Source: Massospora cicadina (lineage: Eukaryota; Entomophthoromycota; Entomophthoromycetes; Entomophthorales; Entomophthoraceae). From it: a stretch of DNA of 64,000 bases. The notes beneath the pieces were generated by a model that searched no databases, had not been told where the DNA came from, and saw only the letters and a program-made list of their open reading frames with translations. Both the position numbers and the translations under genes were made by a program. Numbering within the stretch: the first letter of the stretch is position 1; each line of letters starts with the position of its first letter. The DNA is taken from assembly GCA_022478985.1 (NCBI GenBank), contig JAKSZP010009257.1, positions 1 through 64,000 of the forward strand. The letters run 5' to 3'. Shown in pieces: positions 35,360-46,420 of this stretch.

Positions 35360-37520
35360 TCCAGTCAACCACTCATCATGTCTTCTGCACTGGAGGATGC
35401 CTTTCAGGCTATGAAGTGCACTTTGCTCTCCACGTCATTTCTTCATCACGTTGACCCTAATATGGAGTTTATAGTGGCTAGTGGCGCTTCCAATTTTGCT
35501 ATTACTTCTACCCTGGAAAATTGGTAAAAGATGGAGTTGAGCATTCTGTGAAAAATATTTTAGGAAAATGCCCTTACCTGAATAAAATTACTCTGTTTGT
35601 CCAAAAAACTATTGGTATTAGTGGAAACATTTACTATTGGTGCCATCATATACATGGTTATTCTTAGCCACTTTACATGTGTACTGATCATCCATCTTAT
35701 TGTACTACCAAACTATATGTCTTTTTTTTTTAGTACTAGATGGTCCCAACCAAACTATATGTCTTGAACCCACAAAAAACCATTTGGCATGAGACCCTTG
35801 CTCAATTTGTGTTCTCTTATAAGTTTACAAATGCCAAAGAGAATGGTTTAACTAACGCTCTTAGTCAAAACCCTGATTTGCCTCCTGATCCCAAGGAGGT
35901 AGAGTTGCACAACACCCAACTAGTGATTCCTTATAATTATAATATATCTAAATACCCTCCACTGTGGCATACATTCCTGTTCTTGATTCTTTAGAGATTT
36001 TTTAATGTTATGGCAAGTTCAGGAAGGTCATCATTTCTCAGTCGTTATCAGCAGAATATACAAATTCTCACCAAATGTAAGTTAAATCAGGGGGATATAA
36101 CCAAGGGATACCATGTAAAAAATGTGATGGTATGGATTCCATGGATGCTTATGGGTTCTCGCAGGACCACTTTACTTGGAAATAATCAAGGAACACCATT
36201 ATGGGTATAACTGTAGGGCACCCCCAGGAAGGCAAAAACCTTGGAGTTTATACGCCATATGTATAACTGGAAGGGATTATCTGCACAGGTTTCAAGGTAC
36301 TCAAAGTAGTGCCTAATGTGAAACGGGATGAAACCAAAATTGTCAGCCTCTCGTGGGGTTTTGATACCAGTCCAAAAAGCAGCGGGGCCTTGGACCTCCT
36401 TATTAGTCAATAATAGCGTGGAGCTACCTGCGTTGGAGAGCTATGACACTATCATGGTATTGGTGTACTGGTTTACAAAGTTTGCCCATAATAACCTTTT
36501 AACGCCACATTAACAGCGGCGCAGATGGCTAGGTTAATTGTTTCCCGTGCGTTTTCCCTTCATGGAGTACCCCAGAAGATTATTAGTGACCATAGACTTC
36601 AGTTCACATCAGTATTTTGGGAAGAGTTGTGCAAGGCACTCCAGATTTATCTTCTCCGTTCTACTGCCTACCACTCCCAATCTTATTGGCAGACAGAATG
36701 AGTGAAACAGTTCATGGAACAGTTCTTGCGGTGTTACACTTCAGCTGGCCATTCTGATTGGGCTTCTCACCTTCTTCTGTCCCAATTTAGTTATAACAAC
36801 GTCCATCATGCTTCAATTGGTGTTCTCCATTATATGACAATTTTATCATCAACCCTATTTTTAATATGGAACCCAGATGTGGGTCCAAGGTGGAAGCAGT
36901 GATGAACTTTGCCAAGTCCATCAAGAAGGTCCACAAATGGGTTAACATCAATTCGGATGCTGTTATGAATATTTATAAATAGAACGCCAATAGAAAGAGA
37001 TGGGTGGGTCCAGCATAAAAGGGCGAGGATCTCATGATGCTTGATACCAGAAACATTCCCATCAAGAAGCTATGCAAAATACTGGGGCCAAAGAGGTTAG
37101 GAATTTACCACATTGTTAGGAAGGTGGGTCATGCCTTGTACCTGTTGATCTTCCCCCATTGTTTTGGATCTTTGCCATGTTTCATGAAAGTAATCTGACC
37201 TTGTTTGTGGGTCCCCCACCAGAGACTCCAGAAGCATATCTCATGTATGGGACCCCAGATTGGGAAGTGGAGGATGTGGTAGCCTCTTGTCATGTAAGGA
37301 GAAATCTTGAGTACCTGGCGTCATAAAAAGGATTTAATGCTGTGGAAACTAGCTGGGTACTAGCACACAACTGCATCCATGCACAAGATCTTATTGATGC
37401 ATTCCACAACACTTCCCCGATGCTGTGGGACCCAAAGCTAAACCAGTATCTCTGCCATGAAATTCGTCTCCTCCCAATAAGAACAATTCCCTGGCGGAAG
37501 CTCCTGGAGGAGGGGTGGAG
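35360..37520 (+). pseudogene. Gypsy RNase H - integrase - chromodomain, decayed
   Basis: RNase H: AFQAMKCTLLSTSFLHHVDP, MEFIVASGASNFAITSTLEN, then TDHPSYCTTKL split by a 25-bp microinsertion, and NGLTNALSQNPDLP (35,851-35,892). Integrase: VGHPQEGKNLG, the first catalytic position in VLVYWFTKFAH (Tyr where Asp is expected), IISDHRLQFTSVFWEELCKA (Asp present) and WQTE followed by a stop (Glu present). Chromodomain: DWEVEDVVASCHVRRNLEYL then ASWKGFNAVETSWVLAHN. The chromodomain targets integration to chromatin in related elements. Stops and one lost catalytic residue make it inactive. Confidence 0.85.
35724..35748 (-). mobile_element. Microretroposon 6 (25 bp)
   Basis: The insert reads T7, TAGTACTAGA, TGGTCCCA. 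It is flanked by perfect 17-bp repeats ACCAAACTATATGTCTT at 35,707-35,723 and 35,749-35,765, inside the RNase H region of the Gypsy remnant. It has the longest TSD of the six. The reading frame continues to resemble RNase H on both sides. Confidence 0.82.
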
Positions 37521-37542
37521 CCCCAAAAAGGTGAAAGATTAA

Positions 37543-38670
37543 TGTCATGGTTGAATGAAATCATGTGCGGACTGACTGTCAAAATAAGGCTGAGCGTGAT
37601 GAGGCCAAGAGGACCAAGTTTTCAGGCCTTCCAGACCTTAAGCAAAACCTGGGTCAATGTTGGTTAAGGGTAAGATATTCCCAAGTTGGTTCTGGGGGTG
37701 CGCGTGATGGTCATATGAGCATTACATCCACAGCGTTAAAATGCACCAGCTATATTGATAACTACAATAAGTCATTATACAATCATAGAATGGGGATTTA
37801 ATCCCATTCAGTCTATAATATTGCTAAATCATGTAAAATTCAATTACAGTCAAACACCCAAGTGTGAACCTACTTAAGCTATAGTTGTAAGTCATGATGC
37901 CCAGCCACTGTGCCTAGACTGGGATCAGCAATTCTTCAAGACCAAGAGGGGTCCAAAGGCCCAGGTGACCCCCAGTCACAGTTAAGTGACTTGGCCCATG
38001 TGGTGAATGAGCGCTAGGTCACTTCCCTGGCCCCCAAGGATCCCCCTTCCTTGCCTCTCCCCCTCCTCTACCCTGTTGGAGATGATAGAGGTGTTCTGCA
38101 GAGAGGTTGCCCAATCCAGGGGCCACAGGCAGGACCCTGGGGCTCACCCCACCCTGGCCATTTTCCCCAAATTCCCCAAAATGGGGCGAGACTATTCTGA
38201 TGCCTGACTGCCAATTATGGCCCAGGGAAGCCAGTATGGGCTACCTATCATGGAAAAAAAGAAACAAGTCACGATTTTGAAAGCTGACTGGTTGTCAAAT
38301 GAGATGGCACAATTGCCTTAACCCACAAGAACTGATTAATTCAGTTTGTGTCACATGGTCAGCCTGACTTGAATGGTGGGTGTTGGGTCAGAACTGTCAA
38401 CCTGAGTTGGCCCAAAACCTGTTGAAAAGCCATAAAAGTTTTTGAATTTATTCATAGCCTCAAATATCCCCTTGCCCACTGCTCCCCCAGCTAATTGGAG
38501 CCTGCCATTAAATCTCAATGGACCAATCCTCCAATACCTCTCACCAATTTTCCCCCCTCTATAAGATGAAAGCCCTCAGGGGCTGTTTTCAGTTCATTTA
38601 AATCCTCTCCTAGGTTGCAAAGAATAAACCCATGTGTTGTCATTCAGCCTGTTGCAGACTCCGTCTGCCA
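37543..38670 (+). repeat. Likely 3' LTR of the Gypsy remnant
   Basis: It starts TGTCATGGTTGAATG right after the purine-rich tract that follows the chromodomain. It contains a TATA-like CTCTATAAGATG (38,568-38,579) and AAAGAATAAACCC (38,619-38,631). It ends near CTCCGTCTGCCA at 38,670, giving TG...CA termini and about 1.13 kb. The first roughly 350 bp recur at 24,700-24,970 and, on the minus strand, at 47,666-48,106. No identical full-length partner is present, so the end point is tentative. Confidence 0.55.
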
Positions 38671-38929
38671 TTTTTTATTTTAAAAATACCATTTATTGAT
38701 CTGATAAGGTGCACTGCCACCCAAATTATTGTCCAAATGATCATCAGCTGGTCATCCACTTAATTGGCTTTACCACCTATAAGGTCGTTGCAAATCATCT
38801 GAAACAATCACTCCAAGCGGTGTGTTATAATTTTGGGCAATACTGTTAGGATACACCTATAATGGCTGCACAGGTTAACCCCACTGAACCATAGATAGAC
38901 AGTATGAGGATCGTTGGTCCTCTGAACAC
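38671..38929. other. No gene seen
   Basis: Short spacer between the LTR-like sequence and repeat R1 copy 2. Nothing recognised. Confidence 0.4.
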
Positions 38930-39330
38930 ACTTAAAAATGTAATAAAATATGGAGCAATTGCCCCAACATCACTTTTATTTATCTAATAAATACAGCGGT
39001 TCCTCGCTGTTCGCTCTCACTTAACTATTAACAACCTTTTTTTCAATTGCCCTATCTCACTTATATATCAGTGACTTCAGATGATACCTTTCTCCTAGCT
39101 TAGACTATTCTATTCCACCGATTTTCATTGGTTTCATGATGTTATTCTTTAATTCTCTATTGCCTTAGTTTGAGGCAATCTAATTAATATTTATCAAATT
39201 TTGACATCGCCTTATTGCTTTATTTGTAGGAGATCCAATAATAATCATTATGTCCCAATATTGCCTCATCTCAAGACGCTTGAATACTTGTAAATAATTA
39301 TCCTAGTTGGTGGGTTCTCGCTATTCAGCC
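38930..39330 (+). repeat. Dispersed repeat R1, copy 2 (LTR-like)
   Basis: Colinear with 290-720, sharing TAATAAATACAG, ACTATTAACAAC, CTCATCTCAAGACGCTTG and CCAGTCATATCAGAATC. It precedes a region with broken but coding-like frames, consistent with an element terminus. Confidence 0.6.
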
Positions 39331-39479
39331 ATAGCTCTTCAGGTCTTATTGTCCAGTCATATCAGAATCTCAACACAGTGCATACTCTCATCCCATCACC
39401 AACTTATGTCAGTTTGTCTTGAACCTGGCCCACTGCCTCGCTGCTGGTTCACTCAAAAGTTGCTTGTTGGGTTAAACAG

Positions 39480-40360
39480 CATCAGAGTGACCCTTCATTA
39501 TCATCAGTGGAGCCCAAATCCCTTTTCAAAACTCTGCTGAAGACCTTGTTCACTTGAGGGTCTTGGAGCACACCCCTCAGAGGGAGATTAGCCCCATAGT
39601 TTTGCGTGGGCCTCAATTGCATACCATTTTCATTGCTTATCTCATGCTGGAACTTTAAACGTCCTGTTTTGACCCTCTGCATCCACTTTCTAAAAATAAA
39701 GGCTCATAATCATGGAACCATGAGAAGTTTTCATCATACCTGCCTTTCCTGCCCTTGAAGTGTTGCCCCATATGTCCCACAGTTGCCCCATCACAGCCAT
39801 TTGGTTTGCTTAGGAGCCTTTGGTACGTCGCTATACTTTTACTTTCCTCATGTTAATGCTGATACCCCATTATTATGAGGCATTTATACTGCTGTGCCTA
39901 TGGCATTCTGGGCCCTCCACTGGGCGTTCAAGTACCCCCATTGGAAGCCCAGTCTAATCTTTATCAGCCACATCCTTGACAATAGTATGGCAAGTGATGG
40001 AAAGTTACATTTATTGATTATATGGGCGCAGTGCTTATCCAATGTAATTTGTTTCCCCCAAAAATTTTTATTTGTGGATTCATGTGACTAACCTTTTTGG
40101 TCATCTCATCAGTTTAGAAATAAAATCTATTTCTATATATCTTACTTATCCAATGTTACCCTTTGCTGCCCTTTTGGGTTACCATCTCTTAGTAATTTCC
40201 TGGGGTTGATTTTTTTACTATGTGGGAGTTTGGTGCTATAGTAGGGGGATTAAGATGGGGTTATTATTATCCTTCTCAGGGAGAGTTAAGGACACTCTCT
40301 TGACACCTATTTCAGTACTCAACTGCTAATATTCTTGTTGGGGTGACTTTGGATACCAGA
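39480..40360 (+). pseudogene. Coding-like region, family unknown
   Basis: Plus-strand frames give long hydrophobic and aromatic segments with few stops. The open stretch 39,894-40,091 includes MAFWALHWAFKYPHWKPSLI and SHILDNSMASDGKLHLLIIW. Upstream in the same style are AYHFHCLSHAGTLNV and FAWA-type segments. A retroelement origin is inferred from its position after repeat R1, but no diagnostic motif was identified. The short 65-codon frame alone would not be convincing. Confidence 0.3.
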
Positions 40361-41203
40361 GCATCAGACATGATAGAAATAATATTATCCAATTAAATCC
40401 CATGAGAGAATTGAGGCCTAGACCTGAAAAGGGGGCTTAAAAATTCCCATTGATTAACTATATAGAAAAGTCAATATATGATAAGGTTCATCTTAATACT
40501 AGGAAAAATTTATTGTACTAACTTGAACCCAAAATACCCCAAGATGAAATCCTGAGAAGCTGAAGCAAAGGGTCAAAAAAGTGTCAGGTGACCACAGCAT
40601 CAGGTGACATATGCTCCCATAAATCAAGACATACCTCCAAAAGGGTAATAATCAAGACTATGCTTAATGATTGACCAAAATAATACCAAGTCTCATTTGA
40701 TTGGGTTCATTCAAAATACCTGTCTACCTATCAAAAATATGCTACAAGGGCATTTTTTATCTGGGTGCATCACCTGACCAAGTGCATCCCATCCAGATCC
40801 CCCATTAATTATATTTAACCTTTTACTTATTGGGGTTAATATTGTTGTATGCAATATATAAGAACTCCTACTTTTTACCAGAATAAAAGCTACAGTGATT
40901 ATCTATATCTCTTTGAATTACCTGGATGTTAGGATGACATGTGCCAAGAGAAAATAGGCCTCTAAATGTGGTTGCTTCCGCAGCCACAACAGTAGACACC
41001 AACTATTCAGCTGCGCCTCCTCTTAATTAAGTGGGTGAGATTAAGAAGGGTCCTTGCCATTGTGGGGTTGCAGCTTCCAACCATTGAGTTTAAACTAGCA
41101 CCTAAGGGATTCTCTATCATTGAGGCCATCTAACATGACCCTTGGGTGGCATTGACTTTGAAAGCACAAAAATTGCAAAGATTAATATGAACTATGTTGA
41201 TTT
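40361..41203. other. No recognised gene
   Basis: Mixed sequence with a short coherent frame near 41,020-41,190 (IKWVRLRRVLAIVGLQLPTI). Not assigned. Confidence 0.35.
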
Positions 41204-41297
41204 AAATAAAAAAATCCAAGCTTTTCTTTCCAATTATTATCACTTTTAGTAACACAATTCTACGCAATTTCTCCGAGATTGACAATCAATCTGGAAC

Positions 41298-42627
41298 ATG
41301 AGCAAATCTGTCCGCAACAATACCAGTTGGGCAAAAGTGGCCAGCATGAAAGGCCCAAAGCTCTCCCAACCCACCGGGGAAAAATGCCCTGGCAGAATGT
41401 TGACACACCCTCCCACCAAAAAGGGTGAGTACAGTGCCACACCCAGAGTTTTGCAATTCCTGCAAAAAATGGGCGCATATACCAAAATAGAACACTCCCA
41501 ACCCTTGTCCTCCCTTGAGCACAGCCTTAGAATTATGGTCAGTGATACTTCCCTTGAATCATGGAAAAAAATGGGGGAGGCCTTCTCCACAACTTTCTCA
41601 AACACCATCTCAGTAAATTACAAAAATCTACACAGAGGATGGGTGGACGTCAGGTTCATGTCCGCGGAAGAAGCAGCAGAAGCAGCAAAAATTAAATTCT
41701 CCATAAAAATCAATAATGAAGACCGCACCATCCGCATGGTGCACACGCGATGGAATGAGGCAAATGACCTATTCATCATATTTGACTGACTCCAGAGCAC
41801 CGTGCACCGTAATATCCTTGCAGACGAACTCCATGGGGGCCTCAAAGGTTAAGGAGTAATCAAACAGTTTGAATTTGAAAAATTTCCTCTCCTGCCCCAC
41901 CTGTGCACAGGAAAGGCAATAGCCATTATTGAACCAGATCAGGATGTGGCAGAGGACATCACCCTCATTCCCTGCACGGTGACCATCAACCTCCCCTGAT
42001 GGCAGCGTATCTTGCCCCTTCCATATCACACCAGAACACACCCCACCTATCTGTGAATTCTGCTTAGCAATAGGCCACAAAGACCATGCATGCCCCATCA
42101 AGTGCGGGATTGAAGCACCAGAATTTTGTGAGGACAATATGGATGAAACAAGCCCAACTTTTGGCAAAATTAAGGAATCCACTTTTGCCTTCTATTGGGG
42201 CAAAAGAGCCAATATTGCTTTGGTTGAGCCCATCTTGCGCAAGGACCGCCGTCACGCACAGACCACCTGCAAGCAGGCCACAAGTTCCGCTGAGACCCAA
42301 ACTTACACCACAATTTCCACGGAACAAATTCAGGCGGATGCCATGGCAGCACAGCGGAATAACCAATCAGATCCCCCACATAAAACCCAACACAACCAAA
42401 ATGACAAATTTTTTGGACACAACCAATCAAACACCTCCAACCAAGTGGGAGCAGATCCACATTGCACCACTGGGGATCCTCCCAGCCAATTACATGTGAT
42501 AGGCGATGATATGGAAGACCACTTCAGCCAATCACAATGTGACAACACCTATGCACAAGACCCAACCACCCCAACTCCTGGTTTCTGCCCATCAAACCCA
42601 CAGGCAAGCAGCAAAAAAATTCTTTAA
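41298..42627 (+). pseudogene. LINE D ORF1 (zinc-knuckle protein), frameshifted
   Basis: The first piece, 41,298-41,789 (163 codons from ATG), contains SVRNNTSWAKVASMKGP, an RNA-binding-like core with FMSAEEAAEAAKIKFSIKI, and ends at a TGA after LFIIFD. The second piece, ending at 42,627, carries the zinc knuckle CEFCLAIGHKDHACPIKC (CX2CX4HX4C) at about 42,058-42,111 and a Gln/Asn/Thr-rich hydrophilic tail. It belongs to the same family as ORF1 of LINEs A-C. One premature stop and a frame change separate the halves. Confidence 0.82.
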
Positions 42628-42785
42628 TGGGGCAAAAGCCAACCCACGCCAGACCCAAAATCCACGGAGTAATCCAAGCCAGAAGAAACTGAACAATGCC
42701 AGCACCAAGGCCGCCGATCAATACACTGGAACAAATCTGGCTTGTCAACCCCATACTCACAGTATGACCCGCGATAAGGAACTGG

Positions 42786-45700
42786 GTGACCTCAGTGGGT
42801 CACCCCAGCATTCCTGATGTGCAGACTACTGCAATCAACATAGGGATGCTCAACATCGTGGGAGCCAAGGCCCCCACATCCCAGGCCAAAAAAATGGCTT
42901 TTCTGCACAATATCCCCGTGGACATCTTGGTCATCCAAGAACCCCACTTTCCACCGGGGGAGGAGGAATCATGGTCAACCATGCTCCTTCCAGCCAAATC
43001 CTTTTGGACATACCATTGTGGGATGGTAATTCGAACAAACTGTAACCCTCCAGTAAAAAGCCAAAGCACATCCTCCCACCTGGAGGGATGGCTGCTCTTA
43101 GCAGACCTCAAGTGGAATGGAGAAAATTTTGCCGTGGCATGTGTGTATGCCCCAAATGATCCAAATGACCACCAAAAAAAATTTTCCAATATCCTCTCAA
43201 TCCATTTCTCTGAGGCAACATTTTTTCGTGGGAGATTTCAACTGCTGGCTTAATACCAATACCAACCGCTGGCCCAAGTCTAGGGCTATACCCCGCAGCC
43301 ACACAGAACTACACATACTAAAGGCAACGTTGGGCCTATGTGACACCATCCCCAAACAAGCCCCCACCCTGGCCAACATGACGAGGCCCCACCACAACAA
43401 TAACCAGCTGGTCTCAATGGCTTGGATTGACCTGGTGCTCACCCCTATAGACTTCTGGCATCGAGTATCAAACTTCACAACAACAATTATCCCTTTCTCT
43501 GACCATCAAATGGTCTTGATAGCACTATCATCCTCAGAAAAATATGAAAAACCACCAACCTGGCACAGAGTTCACCTAAGCACCATCCACCTTCCAGAGC
43601 TTAAACTTTGGATCAAGATGGTGCTAACAACACAGCAAGAAATACAAACACCTGATGGTAATCCTATTGCCAAGTGGGAAATATTCAAGGCTTGTGCAAC
43701 CAAGAAAGCCTGCCACATAAACTCCAGAAAAACAGCTGCAATGTCCGTGACAATCAACAAGGCTATCAGACAGCTTCAACACTTAGAAAACAACACACCT
43801 CATGAGGGATACACCCCCCAATGGGGCCACCTGTGGTTCCAGCTATTGACACAGGTAAACTCCCTCCTTAGGAAACACCAGCATTACACCAAAGTATGCT
43901 ATAAATCAAAATACATTTTATCCGGAGAAACTCACATGGCCCAATTTTTCCGCCATTTTAAACCAATTTCAACATCGGCGACCTGCACACAGGTCCACCA
44001 AGCAGATGACACAATGGCATCTACACCATCGGAAATATCAGCCGAATTACACCAATTTTACACTGACCTGTACACGGCGGATTTCGCATCACCTAACAAA
44101 ATTGAAAATTTTCTATCTTCCGCTAATATTGACACTATAGCTGGCCAACCAGACCTTGTAGCACCCATAACTAAAGATGAACTATGGGAGATAATAAGAT
44201 CAACCCCACGCAACAAGTGCCCTGGGCCTGATGGCCTCCCATATGAATTTTTAAAAAAATATTTTAAACATATTGCACCAATACTACTGGCAACTATGAA
44301 TAAGTGCCTGGAAGACACATCCCTTCTACCTGGTGGCCAAGACGCATATGTGGTCACACTTTTCAAAAAAAGAGACCAGGCAGATCTAAACAACTGGCGC
44401 CCAATTGCTCTCACCAATACTGACACTAAAATACTAACTAAAATTTTAGCCAAACGTCTGGGTTGCATTGCTCAGACAACCCTCTCCCCCATCAATTTGG
44501 ATTCATCCCAAATTGCTCAATTTGGGATAACATCCACACAATTGCCAACATCTGCCAAGCTAACCCCACAGGCGCCCTTGCTTTCCTGGACCAAAAGAAA
44601 GCATACGATTGAGTACACTGGGGATACCTAGAATAATGTCTGAAGGCTTTTTACCTACCACCCTGATTTATAAACTGGGCGCTCCTCCTAATGCGCTCAG
44701 CCAGGTTTGCAATCAGAGGCCCAGGTTAAATAACTGACACCATCACCCCCAAAGGGGCCTTAAACAAGGTGACCCGCTTAGCCCCCTACTATACAATTTT
44801 ACCCTTGACCCCCTCCTCCGCATTGCAAACTCAAAGCTCACCGGAATCAGGTTGGAGGGACAACCACCAACCAAAATGCTAGCCTTTGCTGATGACTGCA
44901 TTGTTGGAGTCTCAAGCAATAGGGATGCCAGGGCGATTGAATGCATTATTCACCAATATGAGTCAGTGAGTAACGCCATGCTGAACAAACAGAAAATAGA
45001 GGTAATTATAATGGTCAAATTCAGTTCAAACTGGGCCCCACCCCCCACCACCACACAAACCAACCAACCACACATCCAACCACACAACAACGATCCAAGC
45101 CAGTAAAACCACTGTGCTTACCCTTTGCACACCACCCTGCCACCAACCCAGTCCGTCATCTGGGCATATGGCTTAAAGCTGGTGGATATGCACTTGACAC
45201 CATAGAAACCAATATTTTGGACAACATCACAAAAATAATGACATGTATGCGGAGGAGTAAAGCCAGCCTAACTGGAAGAGTTGTGTTAGTCAACTCCCTG
45301 ATTCTATCAAAGTTATGGTTTGCTGCCCACGTGATCCCCTTCTCCGCCAATTTTACCAATGCAGTCTACAAGCTCCTGCAGAACTGGCTATGGTCTGGAT
45401 ACCGTGCACCTGTCAAGCTGAAACCATGTACAGCCCACGGAAGAGAGGCGGGATGGGGCTGCTCAACTTCACGGAAAGAGCAACGCAAATCCTAGGCTCA
45501 TGGATAGCCTCCACGGTGTCACCCAACCCAACATCCCCCACTGGGCCAAGGCAGCCCAAACCAATTTTGCAAAGGCACTACATCTGAGGTCCCCCTCCAA
45601 CCCGGCGACCCTGATGAAGTACATTGTAACACACCCAATGCCACTGAACTGCACAACACCAATCGGTATTTCAAACTCATCCTATACAACCTAAAACAAG

Positions 45701-46420
45701 AGGATTGGAGCTTCTCCTATGCACAGCAACCTGAAGACATTCACCCTCAAACTGGATATGTGCAACTCCACAGAGGACAAACGGTGTCTAACGTACCTGC
45801 CCCATTACCACCCTTCCCTCTGTCCAGGATTGACTACCTAGACCACTAAGACGTCCCATATGACTTGCACACCCAAAAACAGGTGTGGAACCTCGTCACC
45901 CGCCCCCTCCTATCCCCACAAGTATGCTCCACAATGTGGCGATACATGCGCCATACATATAGAACAGCTGACCATACTTTCTCAATGTTCAAAACATGCG
46001 CCATCTGTGGCGGACCCAACACACTAGCACACCGCCTGGAAGAGTGCCCGCCATCTGCGCATATCTGGGCCAAAGTGATGCACTTGTTTCAACAATCACC
46101 TACAACCAAGTTCTGACTATCCCGCGATATCATGGCACTCAACATGACATCACCTATCCCCAGACACTGAGGGCTCTAATTGTGTGCATTGCAATATGGT
46201 CCATTCACACAATTACCCCTTGACCCTTCAACGGGATCTTCCACAATTTTAACCAAGCCATCATCAGGTTCCACAGCCATTTGGCTGACCATTTTCAAGC
46301 CTGGCTGTTTGGCTCACTCCAACACAAATGGAAGAAACGGATGGGCACCTGGATTCCAATCTGGTTCCTTCATTATGACATTGAAAACCTCACAGTCTTC
46401 ATAGGCGGTACACCCTACTA
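42786..46420 (+). pseudogene. LINE D ORF2 (APE endonuclease / RT / C-terminal zinc segment)
   Basis: 42,786-43,253: GMLNIVGAKAPTSQAKKMAF, DILVIQEPHF, CVYAPND. After a frame change, 43,117-44,631 (504 codons): FVGDFNCWLN, MAWIDLVLTP and FSDHQMV complete the APE domain. KCPGPDGLPYEFLKKYF, LFKKRDQADLNNWRPIALTN and LTKILAKRLG start RT. A second frame change falls near 44,490. Then come LDQKKAYD-stop-VHWGYL, LKQGDPLSPLLYNFTLDPLL and LAFADDCIVGVSSNRDARAI with an intact FADD at 44,885-44,896. The C-terminal part has GRVVLVNSLILSKLWFAAHV and CAICGGPNTLAHRLEEC (about 45,996-46,046). Confidence 0.9.

Larger units (their letters stand above)
25551..37542 (+). mobile_element. Ty3/Gypsy chromovirus-type retrotransposon remnant, interrupted
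   Basis: Pol pieces appear in canonical order on the plus strand. A gag knuckle-like FTCYNCGYCKF is at about 27,910, and RT spans 28,500-29,020. A KELKSFLGL block lies at about 29,100. After an interruption come RNase H (35,395-35,890), the integrase zinc-binding-like VGHPQEGKNLG (36,214-36,246), the integrase core (36,370-36,900) and a chromodomain (37,255-37,420). A purine-rich GGAGGAGGGGTGGAG (37,506-37,520) precedes the likely 3' LTR start. All parts have stops and frameshifts. LINE C and a roughly 0.8-kb unassigned stretch (29,240-30,055) split pol between RT and RNase H. Confidence 0.8.

Noticed and set aside
42170..42760. Several 72-96 codon minus-strand frames over LINE D ORF1
   Set aside because: They lie antisense to a well-supported zinc-knuckle ORF and have no recognisable domains.
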